From: Anabaena sp. UHCC 0204
GTDB lineage: Bacteria; Cyanobacteriota; Cyanobacteriia; Cyanobacteriales; Nostocaceae
DNA: 58,589 nt
Direction of reading: 5' to 3'
Assembly (NCBI RefSeq): GCF_009711975.1
Contig: NZ_VIKW01000002.1
Span: 270,307 to 328,895 of the forward strand
Position 1 is the first letter of the stretch; each line of letters starts with the position of its first letter. The position numbers were made by a program, and so were the translations under genes. The notes below the pieces were generated by a model. That model made no database searches. It was not told where the DNA came from and was given only the letters and a program-made list of their open reading frames with translations. Below are positions 44,706 through 54,805 of this stretch, piece by piece.

Positions 44706-44830
44706 TCAAAAGTCCATTTTTGTGGATTTTGTTTGTGTAGTAGAGATTGATCATTGCCGGAAAGTTTTCTTTTCCAACTGTTATCTTCAATGTTTTGTGA
44801 TTGCTTTTCGGAAATTAGGGGATTATTCCC

Positions 44831-46141
44831 TTACTCATTATGACTTACCTTGGGTGCAACTAACACTTTATCAACTCGGTTTCCATCCATGTCCATAACT
44901 TCAAAACGCATACCATCCCATTCAAAATGATCTGCGGCTGTGGGAATGCGCCCTAAATGGGTGATGACAAAACCGCCTAATGTTTGATAATTTCCTCTTT
45001 CCTGAGTTTCTAACTCTTCCATACCAAAAAGTTCTAAAAACTCTTCTATTCCTAACATTCCATCTACTAACCAAGAACCATCTTCTCTTTGTACAGCGTG
45101 GGGTTCGTCTTGTCCTGGTTCTGCGGGAACATCACCGACGATTTCACTCATAATATCATTAAGAGTGACTAATCCTTGAATTACGCCGTATTCATCTACG
45201 ACTAAGGCCATGTGAGTAACGGTTTGTTTAAATAATTCTAAGACTTTTAAACCGCGGGTACTTTCGGGGACAAATACGGGTTGACGTAATCCAAGAGTTA
45301 AGTCTAAGGGTTCGTTGCGTAAACTTCTCGCTAATAAATCGGTGACAGGAATGATACCAAGGACATTATCCAATCCTTCTTGACAAACGGGATATCGAGA
45401 ATAGGCGCTTTCCATCATTTTGTAGCGGTTTTCTTCGGAAGAGTCGTCTAAGTCTAACCAAACTATATCAGGGCGGGGTGTCATTAAGTAGGTGACAGGG
45501 CGATCGCCTAACCGGAAAACTCTTTCTACCATGTCCTGTTCGGCTTCTTCAAATGTTCCGGCTTCCGTCCCTTGTTCGATTAAAATTTTAATTTCTTCTT
45601 CTGTGACTTGGGGTTCAGTAGAAGGTGTAATTCCCAAAATCCGTAATACTAAGTCTGTAGATGCACTTAAAAGATAAACTATAGGAGAAGCTAGTTTAGC
45701 TAAAGCACTCATAGGTATAGCTACCAAAGCGGCTACTCTTTCGGGGTTGTTTAAAGCGAGGCGTTTGGGGACAAGTTCACCGACAATCAGGGAAAGATAG
45801 GTAATAATTAAAACCACTATCCCTACAGCGATCGCATGACTATAATTGGCTAAAGTGGGGATTGGCTTAATATACTCTTCTAGTCTTTTGGCAATGGTAG
45901 CACCGCCGAAGACACCATTGAGGATATTAATGAGTGTAATTCCCACCTGAACAATAGACAAAAAATGGTTGGGAGATTCTGCTAATCTCAATGCAGCATT
46001 GGCGTTGACATCTCCTTGATTGGCTAACTGCTGTAGTCTGACTTTCCGGGCTGAGACTACGGCCATTTCAGACATGGAAAATATCCCATTCGCTAAAATT
46101 AGCACCAAAATCGTTAAAATTTCAAAACTGATGGAAGACAT
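44831..46141 (-). CDS. HlyC/CorC (CNNM)-family membrane protein
   Basis: 436 residues. The N-terminal DUF21/CNNM transmembrane domain spans about 1-190 with four hydrophobic segments and the conserved VGELVPKRLALNNPE. A CBS pair follows (about 205-335: VTYLMTPRPDIVWLD, then MALVVDEYGVIQGLVTLNDI), and a C-terminal CorC_HlyC domain with GFVITHLGRIP. Members are linked to Mg/Co or Na transport. The name hemolysin in databases is historical. The layout is complete. It stands alone, divergent from mfd. Confidence 0.92.
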   Translation of the reverse strand: MSSISFEILTILVLILANGIFSMSEMAVVSARKVRLQQLANQGDVNANAALRLAESPNHFLSIVQVGITLINILNGVFGGATIAKRLEEYIKPIPTLANYSHAIAVGIVVLIITYLSLIVGELVPKRLALNNPERVAALVAIPMSALAKLASPIVYLLSASTDLVLRILGITPSTEPQVTEEEIKILIEQGTEAGTFEEAEQDMVERVFRLGDRPVTYLMTPRPDIVWLDLDDSSEENRYKMMESAYSRYPVCQEGLDNVLGIIPVTDLLARSLRNEPLDLTLGLRQPVFVPESTRGLKVLELFKQTVTHMALVVDEYGVIQGLVTLNDIMSEIVGDVPAEPGQDEPHAVQREDGSWLVDGMLGIEEFLELFGMEELETQERGNYQTLGGFVITHLGRIPTAADHFEWDGMRFEVMDMDGNRVDKVLVAPKVSHNE

Positions 46142-46386
46142 TTTTAAAATTGTCGCTATAAAGAGTAGATGTATCTGGGGATGAAAATTCAGCCGATATT
46201 AATTATTTCCTTAGTATCTAATATTTAAGGTGATTCTCTAAATACTTTGAATATACACAAAGTAGTAGTTAAGCTTGATTCTTTCCCATTCATCGTCAAG
46301 AGTGGGGTTAAAACTTTTAAAATGGTTGATATAAACTGCTTCTAGATTTTTGTATCTACAACGATTTCCAATTTAGCGTAAAACTT

Positions 46387-49300
46387 ATGGCCTTTTCTTC
46401 CATTGTGCGTGCTTTGGCGCGATCGCCTCTCACCGCAGAACTTATTACTAAACTCAACAAACAACAGGAATTGCGGTTAAATGGTATTTCTCGTCTCCCC
46501 AAGGGAATGGTCGCTTCAGCATTAGCAAACTATGAAGATCAGAATTTATGTGTGATCTGTGCCACTCTGGAGGAAGCTGGCCGAGTTTTCGCCCAAATGG
46601 AAGCAATGGGGTGGAAAACTGTCCATTTTTACCCCACTTCTGAAGCTTCTCCTTATGAACCTTTTGACCCTGAAAATGAACTCAGTTGGGGTCAAATGCA
46701 AGTTTTGGCTGATTTGGTCAGTTGTCAGTCGTCAGTTGTCAGTGGTCAGTTGTCAAAACAAAAAACTGCCATAATTGCGACTGTGGGGGCGTTGCAGCCA
46801 CATTTACCACCACCGGAGGCGTTTAAATCATTTTGTGTGACTTTGGAAAAGGGGATGGAATTTGATTTAGATGGGTTTGGCGAAAAAATCACGATTTTGG
46901 GTTATGAACGAGTTCCTTTGGTGGAAACAGAAGGACAATGGAGTAGACGGGGGGATATTGTGGATGTGTTTCCGGTATCTTCCGAGTTGCCTGTGCGTTT
47001 AGAGTGGTTTGGAGACGAAATTGAACAAATTCGGGAATTTGACCCCTCTACGCAACGTTCTGCCCTGGATAAGGTGGAAAAAATCACCCTCACCCCCACC
47101 AGTTTTTCACCAATTATCAACACAGCACTTACAGAAAATGTAGAAAAGTTCAATGGAACGTCTCTAGAAGAAGGAAGTCGGCGGTTTTTGGGGTTGGCTT
47201 TTGCAAAACCTGCTTCATTGCTGGACTATTTACCAAAAAATACTCTTGTTGCTATTGATGAACCAGAACAATGTTATGCTCATAGCGATCGCTGGGTAGA
47301 AAATGCTGAAAGTCAATGGTCCGTAGGGGCGAAGCATTGGGAAGATCAATTATCGGTGGTTGTAAAAAATAGTTCTCCAAATGCTTCGCCCGTACATTTG
47401 TCATTTGCATTAACTAAGATTCATCGGTCTTTTGATGAGTGTATAGGGGAAATTGGGAATTTTAAAAAGTTATATTTATCGGAATTGTCGGAAGAAAATA
47501 CTGGACTGAATTTAGCTAGTAGACCTTTACCTGTCACACCTCATCAATTTGCTAAATTAGCGGAGACAATTAGACAAGAACGCGATCGCAATTTTGCAGT
47601 TTGGATAATTTCTGCTCAACCTTCCCGTTCTGTTTCTCTTCTCCAAGAACATGATTGTCCTGCTCAATTTATCCCCAATCCCCGCGATTTCCAAGCTATT
47701 GATAAACTGCAAATTAATCATATCCCAATAGCTCTTAAATATTCCGGTTTAGCAGAATTAGAAGGTTTTATTTTACCTTCTTACCGTTTGGTTATTGTCA
47801 CCGATAGAGAATTTTATGGACAACATTCTTTAGCTAATTTTGGCTATGTCCGTAAACGTCGTCAAGCGACATCTAAACAAGTAGATCCTAATAAATTACG
47901 TCAGGGAGATTATGTTGTTCATCGTAGTCATGGTATTGGTAAATTTGTCAAGTTAGAAAGTTTAACAATTAATGATGAAACCCGTGATTATTTAGTTGTA
48001 CAATATGCAGATGGTTTATTAAGAGTTGCTGCTGATCAAGTTGGTTCTTTATCCCGGTTTAGGACTAATGTAGATAAACCCCCAGAACTGCATAAAATGA
48101 CCGGAAAAGCTTGGGATAATACTAAGAATAAAGTCCGAAAAGCGATTAAAAAACTAGCCGTAGACTTGTTAAAATTGTATGCAGCGCGATCGCAACAAGA
48201 AGGTTTTTCTTATCCCACAGATATGCCTTGGCAACAAGAAATGGAAGATTCTTTCCCCTATCAACCTACCACAGATCAGCTAAAAGCGGTACAAGATGTG
48301 AAACGGGATATGGAAAGTGAAAGACCGATGGATCGGTTAGTATGTGGAGATGTGGGTTTTGGGAAAACAGAAGTAGCAATTAGGGCGATTTTTAAAGCTG
48401 TCACCGCAGGAAAGCAAGTTGCACTTTTAGCACCAACGACGATTTTAACTCAACAACATTATCACACAATTAAAGAACGTTTTGCCCCTTATCCTGTGAA
48501 TGTCGGTTTACTCAATCGGTTTCGTAGTGCTGAAGAAAAACGCAATATTCAAAAACGCCTTGCAACTGGAGAATTAGATATAGTTGTGGGGACACATCAA
48601 TTATTAGGCAAAAGTGTCCAATTTAAAGATTTAGGACTTTTAGTAATTGATGAAGAACAAAGATTTGGAGTTAATCAAAAGGAAAAAATCAAAAGTCTAA
48701 AAACGCAAGTTGATGTTTTAACTCTTTCTGCAACTCCTATTCCCAGAACCTTATATATGTCTTTATCTGGAATTCGGGAAATGAGTTTAATTACCACTCC
48801 ACCTCCCACTAGAAGACCAATCCAAACCCATCTCGCACCTTTAAACCCCGACATTGTCAGAAGTGCAATTCGTCAAGAATTAGATCGGGGTGGACAAGTT
48901 TTTTATGTAGTACCGCGAGTAGATGGAATTGAAGAAACCACTGCAAATTTGCGGGAAATGGTACCAGGAGGAAGATTTGCGATCGCCCATGGTCAAATGG
49001 ACGAAAGCGAGTTAGAATCAACCATGCTCACTTTCGGAAATAATGACGCTGACATTCTTGTTTGTACAACAATTATTGAATCTGGTTTAGATATTCCCAG
49101 AGTTAATACAATTTTAATTGAAGATGCTCATCGTTTTGGTTTATCTCAATTATATCAATTACGGGGTCGTGTAGGACGTGCCGGTATTCAAGCTCACGCA
49201 TGGTTATTTTACCCCAAACAACGAGAATTATCTGATGCAGCTAGACAAAGATTAAGAGCAATTCAAGAATTTACTCAACTCGGTTCTGGATATCAATTAG

Positions 49301-49911
49301 CAATGCGAGATATGGAAATTCGCGGTGTAGGAAACTTGCTAGGTGCAGAACAATCTGGTCAAATGGATGCAATCGGATTTGATTTGTATATGGAAATGTT
49401 AGAAGAAGCAATTCGAGAAATTAGAGGTCAAGAAATACCCAAAGTTGAAGATACTCAAGTTGACCTTAATCTCACCGCATTTATTCCTTCTACTTACATT
49501 ACTGATCTTGATCAAAAAATGAGTGCATATCGCGCTGTTGCCACTGCAAAATCAAAATATGAATTAAAACAAATTGCTGCTGAATGGACTGATAGATATG
49601 GTGCTATCCCAGTTCCCGCAAATCAATTATTGCGAGTGATGGAATTAAAACAATTAGCCAAAAATCTCGGATTTAGCCGTATTAAACCAGAGAATAAACA
49701 ACACATTGTTTTAGAAACACCAATGGAAGAACCAGCTTGGAATTTATTAGCAGAAAAACTAACTTCCAACATGAAAACAAGATTTGTTTATTCTCCTGGA
49801 AAAGTGACAGCAAGAGGTTTAGGAGTATTCAAAGCAGATCAACAATTGCAGACTTTAATCGAAACTTTCATCAAAATGCAAGGGGCAATTTCAGAAACTA
49901 CTGGAGTTTAA
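46387..49911 (+). CDS. mfd: Transcription-repair coupling factor Mfd
   Basis: Removes RNA polymerase stalled at lesions and recruits UvrA. 1174 residues. The N-terminal UvrB-like part has [23 protein letters not shown] as its hallmark. The RNAP-interacting CarD/TRCF domain includes [14 protein letters not shown]. Helicase motifs are [14 protein letters not shown] (I), DEEQRFGV (II), [12 protein letters not shown] (III) and [10 protein letters not shown] (VI), with a TRCF C-terminal domain. Two stretches in the N-terminal half come from repeats: residues about 111-123 from a 14-base tandem repeat, and about 313-337 from a 73-bp inverted-repeat element. Both keep the frame, so the protein is probably still made. 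A hairpin follows the stop. Confidence 0.95.
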   Translation: MAFSSIVRALARSPLTAELITKLNKQQELRLNGISRLPKGMVASALANYEDQNLCVICATLEEAGRVFAQMEAMGWKTVHFYPTSEASPYEPFDPENELSWGQMQVLADLVSCQSSVVSGQLSKQKTAIIATVGALQPHLPPPEAFKSFCVTLEKGMEFDLDGFGEKITILGYERVPLVETEGQWSRRGDIVDVFPVSSELPVRLEWFGDEIEQIREFDPSTQRSALDKVEKITLTPTSFSPIINTALTENVEKFNGTSLEEGSRRFLGLAFAKPASLLDYLPKNTLVAIDEPEQCYAHSDRWVENAESQWSVGAKHWEDQLSVVVKNSSPNASPVHLSFALTKIHRSFDECIGEIGNFKKLYLSELSEENTGLNLASRPLPVTPHQFAKLAETIRQERDRNFAVWIISAQPSRSVSLLQEHDCPAQFIPNPRDFQAIDKLQINHIPIALKYSGLAELEGFILPSYRLVIVTDREFYGQHSLANFGYVRKRRQATSKQVDPNKLRQGDYVVHRSHGIGKFVKLESLTINDETRDYLVVQYADGLLRVAADQVGSLSRFRTNVDKPPELHKMTGKAWDNTKNKVRKAIKKLAVDLLKLYAARSQQEGFSYPTDMPWQQEMEDSFPYQPTTDQLKAVQDVKRDMESERPMDRLVCGDVGFGKTEVAIRAIFKAVTAGKQVALLAPTTILTQQHYHTIKERFAPYPVNVGLLNRFRSAEEKRNIQKRLATGELDIVVGTHQLLGKSVQFKDLGLLVIDEEQRFGVNQKEKIKSLKTQVDVLTLSATPIPRTLYMSLSGIREMSLITTPPPTRRPIQTHLAPLNPDIVRSAIRQELDRGGQVFYVVPRVDGIEETTANLREMVPGGRFAIAHGQMDESELESTMLTFGNNDADILVCTTIIESGLDIPRVNTILIEDAHRFGLSQLYQLRGRVGRAGIQAHAWLFYPKQRELSDAARQRLRAIQEFTQLGSGYQLAMRDMEIRGVGNLLGAEQSGQMDAIGFDLYMEMLEEAIREIRGQEIPKVEDTQVDLNLTAFIPSTYITDLDQKMSAYRAVATAKSKYELKQIAAEWTDRYGAIPVPANQLLRVMELKQLAKNLGFSRIKPENKQHIVLETPMEEPAWNLLAEKLTSNMKTRFVYSPGKVTARGLGVFKADQQLQTLIETFIKMQGAISETTGV
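46717..46755. repeat. In-frame 14-bp tandem repeat inside mfd
   Basis: GTCAGTTGTCAGTC, GTCAGTTGTCAGTG and a truncated third unit GTCAGTTGTCA give 39 bases (13 codons), encoding a Ser/Val/Gln-rich insert ([13 protein letters not shown]). The unit is two heptamers long. Confidence 0.85.
47323..47395. mobile_element. 73-bp MITE-like element in-frame inside mfd
   Basis: The left end GTAGGGGCGAAGCATT and right end AATGCTTCGCCCGTAC are inverted repeats with one mismatch. Length and termini match the intergenic element at 23278-23350, and the internal AATTATCGG block is shared with its reverse complement. The stretch encodes a peptide including [13 protein letters not shown] and SSPNASPV. Confidence 0.75.
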
Positions 49912-49927
49912 TTTCGTAGCGACAGCG

Positions 49928-49960
49928 CAACCCAACAACAATATTAATCATGTTGGGTTG
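49928..49960 (+). terminator. Hairpin after mfd
   Basis: CAACCCAACA (49928-49937) pairs with TGTTGGGTTG (49951-49960) across a 13-base loop, 17 bases after the mfd stop. There is no T-run, so termination would be weak or factor-dependent. Confidence 0.45.
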
Positions 49961-50047
49961 ACGGAAGGAAACTCAACCTACATCTGGGAGAATATAATTG
50001 GAGAGTAATAGCATGAGTCAATGGCTGATAATTAAAGGAATACAGAC

Positions 50048-51439
50048 ATGAAAATTAAAGTCAAAAATCTTGGTGCTTTACGAGAAGCCGAATTTACTCT
50101 TGGTGACTTGACGATCATTTGTGGTGGCAACAATACCGGAAAAACTTACGCAACTTATGCCTTATTTGGCTTTTTATATACTTGGCGACGAATGCTTTCG
50201 ATTCAAATCAACAATGATAAAATCGAGAAACTTCTCGCTGACGGAGTAATTCATCTTGATATACAAGAATATGTCAAAAAAACTGAGCAAATTATAACTA
50301 AAGCCTGTCACAGTTATACTCAGGAATTACCGAAAATTTTTGCAGCACCAACTGACAAATTTAAACAAACTGAGTTTAATATCAGCCTAGAAATAAAAAA
50401 TGAGAATATTAATTTAGCAAGCAAATTTGATCTGACAATGAGAGCAGCTAATGCAGAACTTTTTTCAATTACCAAAAGTGAAGAAAATACAGAATTAGTT
50501 GTTACTCTCCTTGTGGAAAAAGACAAGGTAAAAATCCCTGCTGAAATCATTGAGCGTATAATTTCTGATGCCATAAAAGACATTATTTTTGATCAATTTT
50601 TTCCTCGTCCTTTTATTGCTAGTGCCGAACGAACTGGTGCGGCTATTTTTCGCAAAGAATTGAATTTTGCAAAAAATCGTTTACTAGAAGAAATGGGTCA
50701 AGCTGACAAAAATCTTGATACAATGGAACTTCTACTTAAAGAGTATGATGATTATGCTCTACCGATAAAAACGAATGTAGATTTTACTCGTAAACTTGAA
50801 ACCATTATTAAAAAAAATAGTTTCATTACTGATAAATATCCTGATGTACTGGCTGATTTTACTGATATTATTGGTGGTGAATATACCGTCACCCGCAACG
50901 ATGAGCTTTATTATGTGCCGAAGGGTAAACGGGTTAAACTTTCTATGGATGAAAGTTCTAGTGCCGTGCGTTCTTTATTAGATATCGGCTTTTATCTAAG
51001 ACATGAAGCTCAACATGGTGATTTATTGATGGTAGATGAACCTGAATTAAATCTACACCCTGAAAATCAACGCCGAGTTGCACGGCTTTTTGCTCGATTG
51101 GTAAACCTTGGTATTAAAGTTTTTATCACTACCCACAGTGATTACATTATTAAAGAACTGAATATCCTGATCATGCTTAATCATGATAAACTTCATCTCA
51201 AGCGAATTGCTGAACAAGAAGGTTATCGGACAGAAGAACTGATTGCTGCTGAAAAAATCAAAGTTTATATTGCGGAAGAAGCAGATATAAAACTAGAGGG
51301 AAACACAAGAAAAACTAAATGTCAAACTCTTACACCCGCCGATATAAACCCAGAATTGGGTATTGAAGCTCGGAGTTTTGATACAACTATCGAAACGATG
51401 AACCGGATTCAGGAAGCAATTGTTTGGGGTGAGGAGTAA
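50048..51439 (+). CDS. AAA15/OLD-like ATPase of a two-gene module
   Basis: 463 residues with an ABC/SMC-type ATPase head. Walker A is GGNNTGKT (26-33), the signature-like region LSMDESSSAVRSLLDI (about 298-313), Walker B LLMVDEPELNLHPENQ (about 326-341), and the switch His in ITTHSDYI (363). A long helical and beta insertion (about 50-290) separates them. The stop overlaps the ATG of a PD-(D/E)XK nuclease-like gene, so the two are translated together. ATPase/effector pairs of this shape are typical of phage-defence systems such as PARIS, AbiL and Septu, but the partner here is neither DUF4435 nor HNH. An OLD-like nuclease TOPRIM domain is not seen. Confidence 0.75.
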   Translation: MKIKVKNLGALREAEFTLGDLTIICGGNNTGKTYATYALFGFLYTWRRMLSIQINNDKIEKLLADGVIHLDIQEYVKKTEQIITKACHSYTQELPKIFAAPTDKFKQTEFNISLEIKNENINLASKFDLTMRAANAELFSITKSEENTELVVTLLVEKDKVKIPAEIIERIISDAIKDIIFDQFFPRPFIASAERTGAAIFRKELNFAKNRLLEEMGQADKNLDTMELLLKEYDDYALPIKTNVDFTRKLETIIKKNSFITDKYPDVLADFTDIIGGEYTVTRNDELYYVPKGKRVKLSMDESSSAVRSLLDIGFYLRHEAQHGDLLMVDEPELNLHPENQRRVARLFARLVNLGIKVFITTHSDYIIKELNILIMLNHDKLHLKRIAEQEGYRTEELIAAEKIKVYIAEEADIKLEGNTRKTKCQTLTPADINPELGIEARSFDTTIETMNRIQEAIVWGEE

Positions 51440-51999
51440 TGTCTGATATTGCTATCTTGAAAGAAATGATAAAAGAAACCGCTACAGTATCATTAGAAAA
51501 TGATCTCTACGGACGCAATAAAGTCATCCTCAAAGAGCCTAAACCTCCCAATTACTATGTAACTATTTATGGGATGCCTAATGATGATGATGTCATAATT
51601 ATCAATGCAGATGAATTTAAGTCACCTGATACGATTTTTAAAGGAAATAGTGGTGAATGCAAACGTGCCGACTTTATTATCATTGCTAATACTGTTAAGA
51701 AAAAGGTAATTCTCTGTATTGAAATGAAGGCGAGTAAAGGAGGATCAATGAGAGATATTATTGCACAACTTAAAGGAGCAGAGTGTTTTGTCGCCTATTG
51801 TCGGCAAATTGGTCAGTCATTTTGGAATCATCAAAATTTTCTCAAAGATTACGAGTGGCGATTTATAAGTACCAAAAATATTACGCAAAAAACAAAGACA
51901 CGTTTTGACCCTAATCAAAACTTGGTTTCAGAATTAAAAATACTAACGAAAAAAGGCTCATCTTTTCAATTTAATGATTTAGTTTATTGTCAAAAATAA
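51439..51999 (+). CDS. Small PD-(D/E)XK nuclease-like partner of the AAA15 ATPase
   Basis: 186 residues. The core motif is well formed: Asp78 in CKRADFIII, Glu95-Met-Lys97 in LCIEMKAS after a beta strand, and Gln110 in IIAQLKGA, the usual D...ExK...Q layout of the PD-(D/E)XK fold. The N-terminal 70 residues have no named domain. It is translated from an ATG that overlaps the ATPase stop by one base (TAATG). As the likely effector it may cut DNA or RNA once the ATPase senses infection. I do not recognise it as a named defence family. Confidence 0.6.
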   Translation: MSDIAILKEMIKETATVSLENDLYGRNKVILKEPKPPNYYVTIYGMPNDDDVIIINADEFKSPDTIFKGNSGECKRADFIIIANTVKKKVILCIEMKASKGGSMRDIIAQLKGAECFVAYCRQIGQSFWNHQNFLKDYEWRFISTKNITQKTKTRFDPNQNLVSELKILTKKGSSFQFNDLVYCQK

Positions 52000-52490
52000 T
52001 CGTAATAATAGCTATGTAGTGAAGTACATTTAATTAAAGGGAATTATAGAAGCATATAGAAATACTATTTAGGGAATTTATCAAGATTTACAGACATTAG
52101 TGAAAAATTAAGATTTATCCATTTTGGCTTTTCCTGATGTGAATATTAATGTGAGTTAAATATTTTAAATTCATCTTTTTTAAAATTTCCTATAAAAACT
52201 TTACAGTTGCAATACAAACTGTTACTTCAGCGTACTTAGTTGCTGTAGAGACATTCCATAGGTGAGGATTCTCGGCTCTACAAAATTTATTTGGCACACC
52301 CTCAAAAAGAAATGGTGTAAGTCCCATTAGATATTGTTATCTATGCAGGTAGAGACGTTACAGGGAAACGTCTCTACAATTCTGGATTCTGCTGTGTTTC
52401 CGACTTCTCTAAGCTACCAAGAATCTGCTATGCTACAGAAATTGACTTTGCATAAGCATTAGTTCAAAGTTGAATTCTTAACTATTAAAA
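52000..52490. other. 491-bp intergenic region with palindromes and a possible gene remnant
   Basis: At about 52078-52160 a broken frame reads GIYQDLQTLVKN, a stop, then DLSILAFPDVNINVS and another stop, which may be the tail of a lost gene. A TGTAGAG/CTCTACA inverted repeat lies at 52244-52282 and a TAGAGACGTT/AACGTCTCTA hairpin at 52350-52376, both from the palindrome family at 11113. No intact gene is visible. Confidence 0.45.
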
Positions 52491-53834
52491 ATGTCATCTA
52501 AAATTATACTCACCATCACACAGGGTAAACTGTCTGGAAAACAATATATTTTTGCATCTCGCAGTACCTGTATCATTGGCAGAAACGATGATTGCAACTT
52601 GCAAATAGCGGATAAAGTTGATATGACTATTTCCCGCTATCACTGCTTACTTGATATTAACCCTCCAGATATTCGGGTGCGAGATTTAGGAAGTTTAAAC
52701 GGTACTTTTGTCAACGGTAAAAAAATTGGACAAAGACAACGAGAACAACCAGCAAAAGAAGCTGTAAAATTAAACTTTCCTGAATATAATTTACAAGACG
52801 GTGATCAAATTAAGTTAGGCGATATTCTGTTTAAAATTGGTGTAGAAGCAGAACCACAATTAGACAAAACTCCAGATGTATCTATTGAGGAAAAAAATAC
52901 AAAACCCAACTTTTTGAAGATTGTCAAAAATCTGCTAGATTTAGCTAAAAATGGTAATCCTGAACTGCAATCTCTGTCTGGATACCGTCTAATTAAATCA
53001 TTAGGTAAAGGTGGGTTTGGTGCGGTCTTTTTAGTCCAGCATATTCAAAGCAATAGATTTTTCGCACTGAAGATCATGTTACCTGCGGTTGTCAGTCAAG
53101 AACAGGCTGTAAAAATGTTTCTAAAAGAAACAGAAAATACAAAAACTCTAAATCATCCTCATATCATCCAATTATTAGATTATGGCTTTGCAGAAAATGT
53201 CTTCTTTTTTATTATGGAATATTGTGAAGATGGGAATGTTTGGGATTTAATGCAAAGATCAGGATGGCGTTTATCTGTTGATATTGCTGTAGATATAACT
53301 TTGCAAATTCTTGATGGTTTGATCTATGCCCATGAAGTGGATCTTCCCTACATGAAATTATCTGATGGTAGTCTCCTGAAAGGTAAAGGTTTAATTCACC
53401 AAGATATAAAACCAAATAATATTTTTATCACAGAAGATGATGATAAAATAGTAGTGAAAGTTGGAGATTATGCTTTATCTAAAGCTTTTGATTTAGCTGG
53501 ATTAAGTGGACAAACTTTAACAGAAACAAAGATGGGAACACCTGCATTTATGCCTCGTCAACAGGTACTAAATTTTCAAAACGCATTACCAGAAGTTGAT
53601 ATATGGGCAACAGCAGCTTGTTTATATAATATGTTAACAGGATATTTCCCCCGAAATTTTACAGGTGATCCTTGGTTATCAGTTTTACAAAATAATCCAA
53701 TACCTATCAGTCAGCGTGATCATAATATTCCCAAAAAGTTAGCACAAGTGATAGATTTAGCTTTAAAGGAAAAACCGCAAATTTATTTTCAAACAGCAGC
53801 AGAGTTTAAAGAAGCTTTGTTAAAGTGTATATAA
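52491..53834 (+). CDS. FHA-domain Ser/Thr protein kinase
   Basis: 447 residues. The N-terminal FHA domain (about 5-117) carries the phosphothreonine-binding pattern IIGRNDD, TISRYH and LGSLNGTFVNG. The kinase domain begins at about 163: glycine-rich GKGGFG (172-177), Lys194 in ALKIM, catalytic loop HQDIKPNN (Asp305) and DYA in place of DFG (Asp326 retained). The activation segment has MGTPAFMPRQQ instead of APE. All key catalytic residues are present but the loop signatures are non-standard. No membrane segment. The FHA domain may bind autophosphorylated forms or a partner. It is followed 31 bases later by an AllA-like gene on the same strand. Confidence 0.88.
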   Translation: MSSKIILTITQGKLSGKQYIFASRSTCIIGRNDDCNLQIADKVDMTISRYHCLLDINPPDIRVRDLGSLNGTFVNGKKIGQRQREQPAKEAVKLNFPEYNLQDGDQIKLGDILFKIGVEAEPQLDKTPDVSIEEKNTKPNFLKIVKNLLDLAKNGNPELQSLSGYRLIKSLGKGGFGAVFLVQHIQSNRFFALKIMLPAVVSQEQAVKMFLKETENTKTLNHPHIIQLLDYGFAENVFFFIMEYCEDGNVWDLMQRSGWRLSVDIAVDITLQILDGLIYAHEVDLPYMKLSDGSLLKGKGLIHQDIKPNNIFITEDDDKIVVKVGDYALSKAFDLAGLSGQTLTETKMGTPAFMPRQQVLNFQNALPEVDIWATAACLYNMLTGYFPRNFTGDPWLSVLQNNPIPISQRDHNIPKKLAQVIDLALKEKPQIYFQTAAEFKEALLKCI

Positions 53835-53865
53835 TCAAGTTCTCAGAATATCTAGTCACGAAGTT

Positions 53866-54369
53866 ATGAACGCACTACCAACAATCCAACAATTACAGTC
53901 TCAATTAATCACACCAGAAAATTTTCAGCCTTATGGACAGGTAATATATGCGAGTGTAGATGGTAAGAATTTTGATCAAGAAGATGCACAGTTAAATTTA
54001 CAAAATGGTATTCCCCGTTTTTATATTATGCGGCTGCATGAAAAAGGACGGCAATTTCACAGCATTACCCGTCATATCAAATGTACTCAATGTTTAGGTT
54101 CTTTGGATGGTAAAGAGTGGTTCATGGCAGTTTGTCCACCTGAGAATGAAATTGATGAACCTGTATTATCAAAAATTGCTGCTTTTCGGATTCCGGGAAA
54201 TTGTTTTATTAAATTAGAAACGGGAACTTGGCACGCAGGACCATATTTTGATCATGAGTCTGATGAGTTTATAGATTTCTACAATTTAGAACTGAGTGAT
54301 ACAAATGTAGAAGATCATTTCACTCATGATTTTCTCAAAAGTCATAATTTGTCTTTTGAGATGATTTAA
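53866..54369 (+). CDS. Ureidoglycolate lyase (AllA)-family protein
   Basis: 167 residues with the AllA cupin-like fold. Recognisable segments are ITPENFQPYGQVI at the start, FHSITRHIKCTQCLGSLDG with the metal-site His, and IKLETGTWHAGPYF with the second His. The enzyme splits ureidoglycolate into glyoxylate and urea in allantoin breakdown. No other purine-degradation gene is near, so the actual substrate is not certain. It lies 31 bases after the FHA kinase and could share its transcript. Confidence 0.8.
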   Translation: MNALPTIQQLQSQLITPENFQPYGQVIYASVDGKNFDQEDAQLNLQNGIPRFYIMRLHEKGRQFHSITRHIKCTQCLGSLDGKEWFMAVCPPENEIDEPVLSKIAAFRIPGNCFIKLETGTWHAGPYFDHESDEFIDFYNLELSDTNVEDHFTHDFLKSHNLSFEMI

Positions 54370-54388
54370 AAGTCTCATTCACTTTTAA

Positions 54389-54805
54389 CTAATTACTCAT
54401 TACCCATGAAGTTTGAATGATTTTTTTTAGTGAAGTTTCTTTTACCAATTTAGCTGCTTGGTTAACTTCTAACCATTGTCTTTCTCTTTGAGTCGCTTCT
54501 GGCCAATCTTCTAAGACTTTTTCTACAGGTAATAAAAACAAATTAACTTCATAAGTATTACCCCGTTTCCGATACTTATAATTACCCAGTTTTTCGGTTG
54601 TAACTCTACCTAAAACTCCTGCTTCTTCCCATGCTTCCTTTGCTGCTGAATCATGGGGACTCATTCCTTTACAAAGTCCCCCTTTAGGAATCACCCAACC
54701 TTGACGACTACGAGTAGTGATCAATAAAACTTCAATTTTCCCATCTTGTATTCGGTAGGGAATAACTCCCGATTGTTGCATAATTTTAGAGGTTTTGCGA
54801 GTCAT
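54389..54805 (-). CDS. Nudix hydrolase, DIPP-like
   Basis: 138 residues. The Nudix box is GGLCKGMSPHDSAAKEAWEE followed by AGV: it keeps the core EAWEEAG and has GMS where many members have GES, as in the diphosphoinositol-polyphosphate/diadenosine-polyphosphate (DIPP) type. The N-terminus SGVIPYRIQDGKIEVLLITT is the expected first strand pair. Likely cleaves a nucleoside diphosphate-linked compound; the substrate is not predictable. It converges with the AllA-like gene. Confidence 0.88.
   Translation of the reverse strand: MTRKTSKIMQQSGVIPYRIQDGKIEVLLITTRSRQGWVIPKGGLCKGMSPHDSAAKEAWEEAGVLGRVTTEKLGNYKYRKRGNTYEVNLFLLPVEKVLEDWPEATQRERQWLEVNQAAKLVKETSLKKIIQTSWVMSN

Noticed and set aside
53866-54369. 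Allantoin catabolism operon
   Set aside because: Only an AllA-like protein is present; no allantoinase, allantoicase or urate genes flank it.
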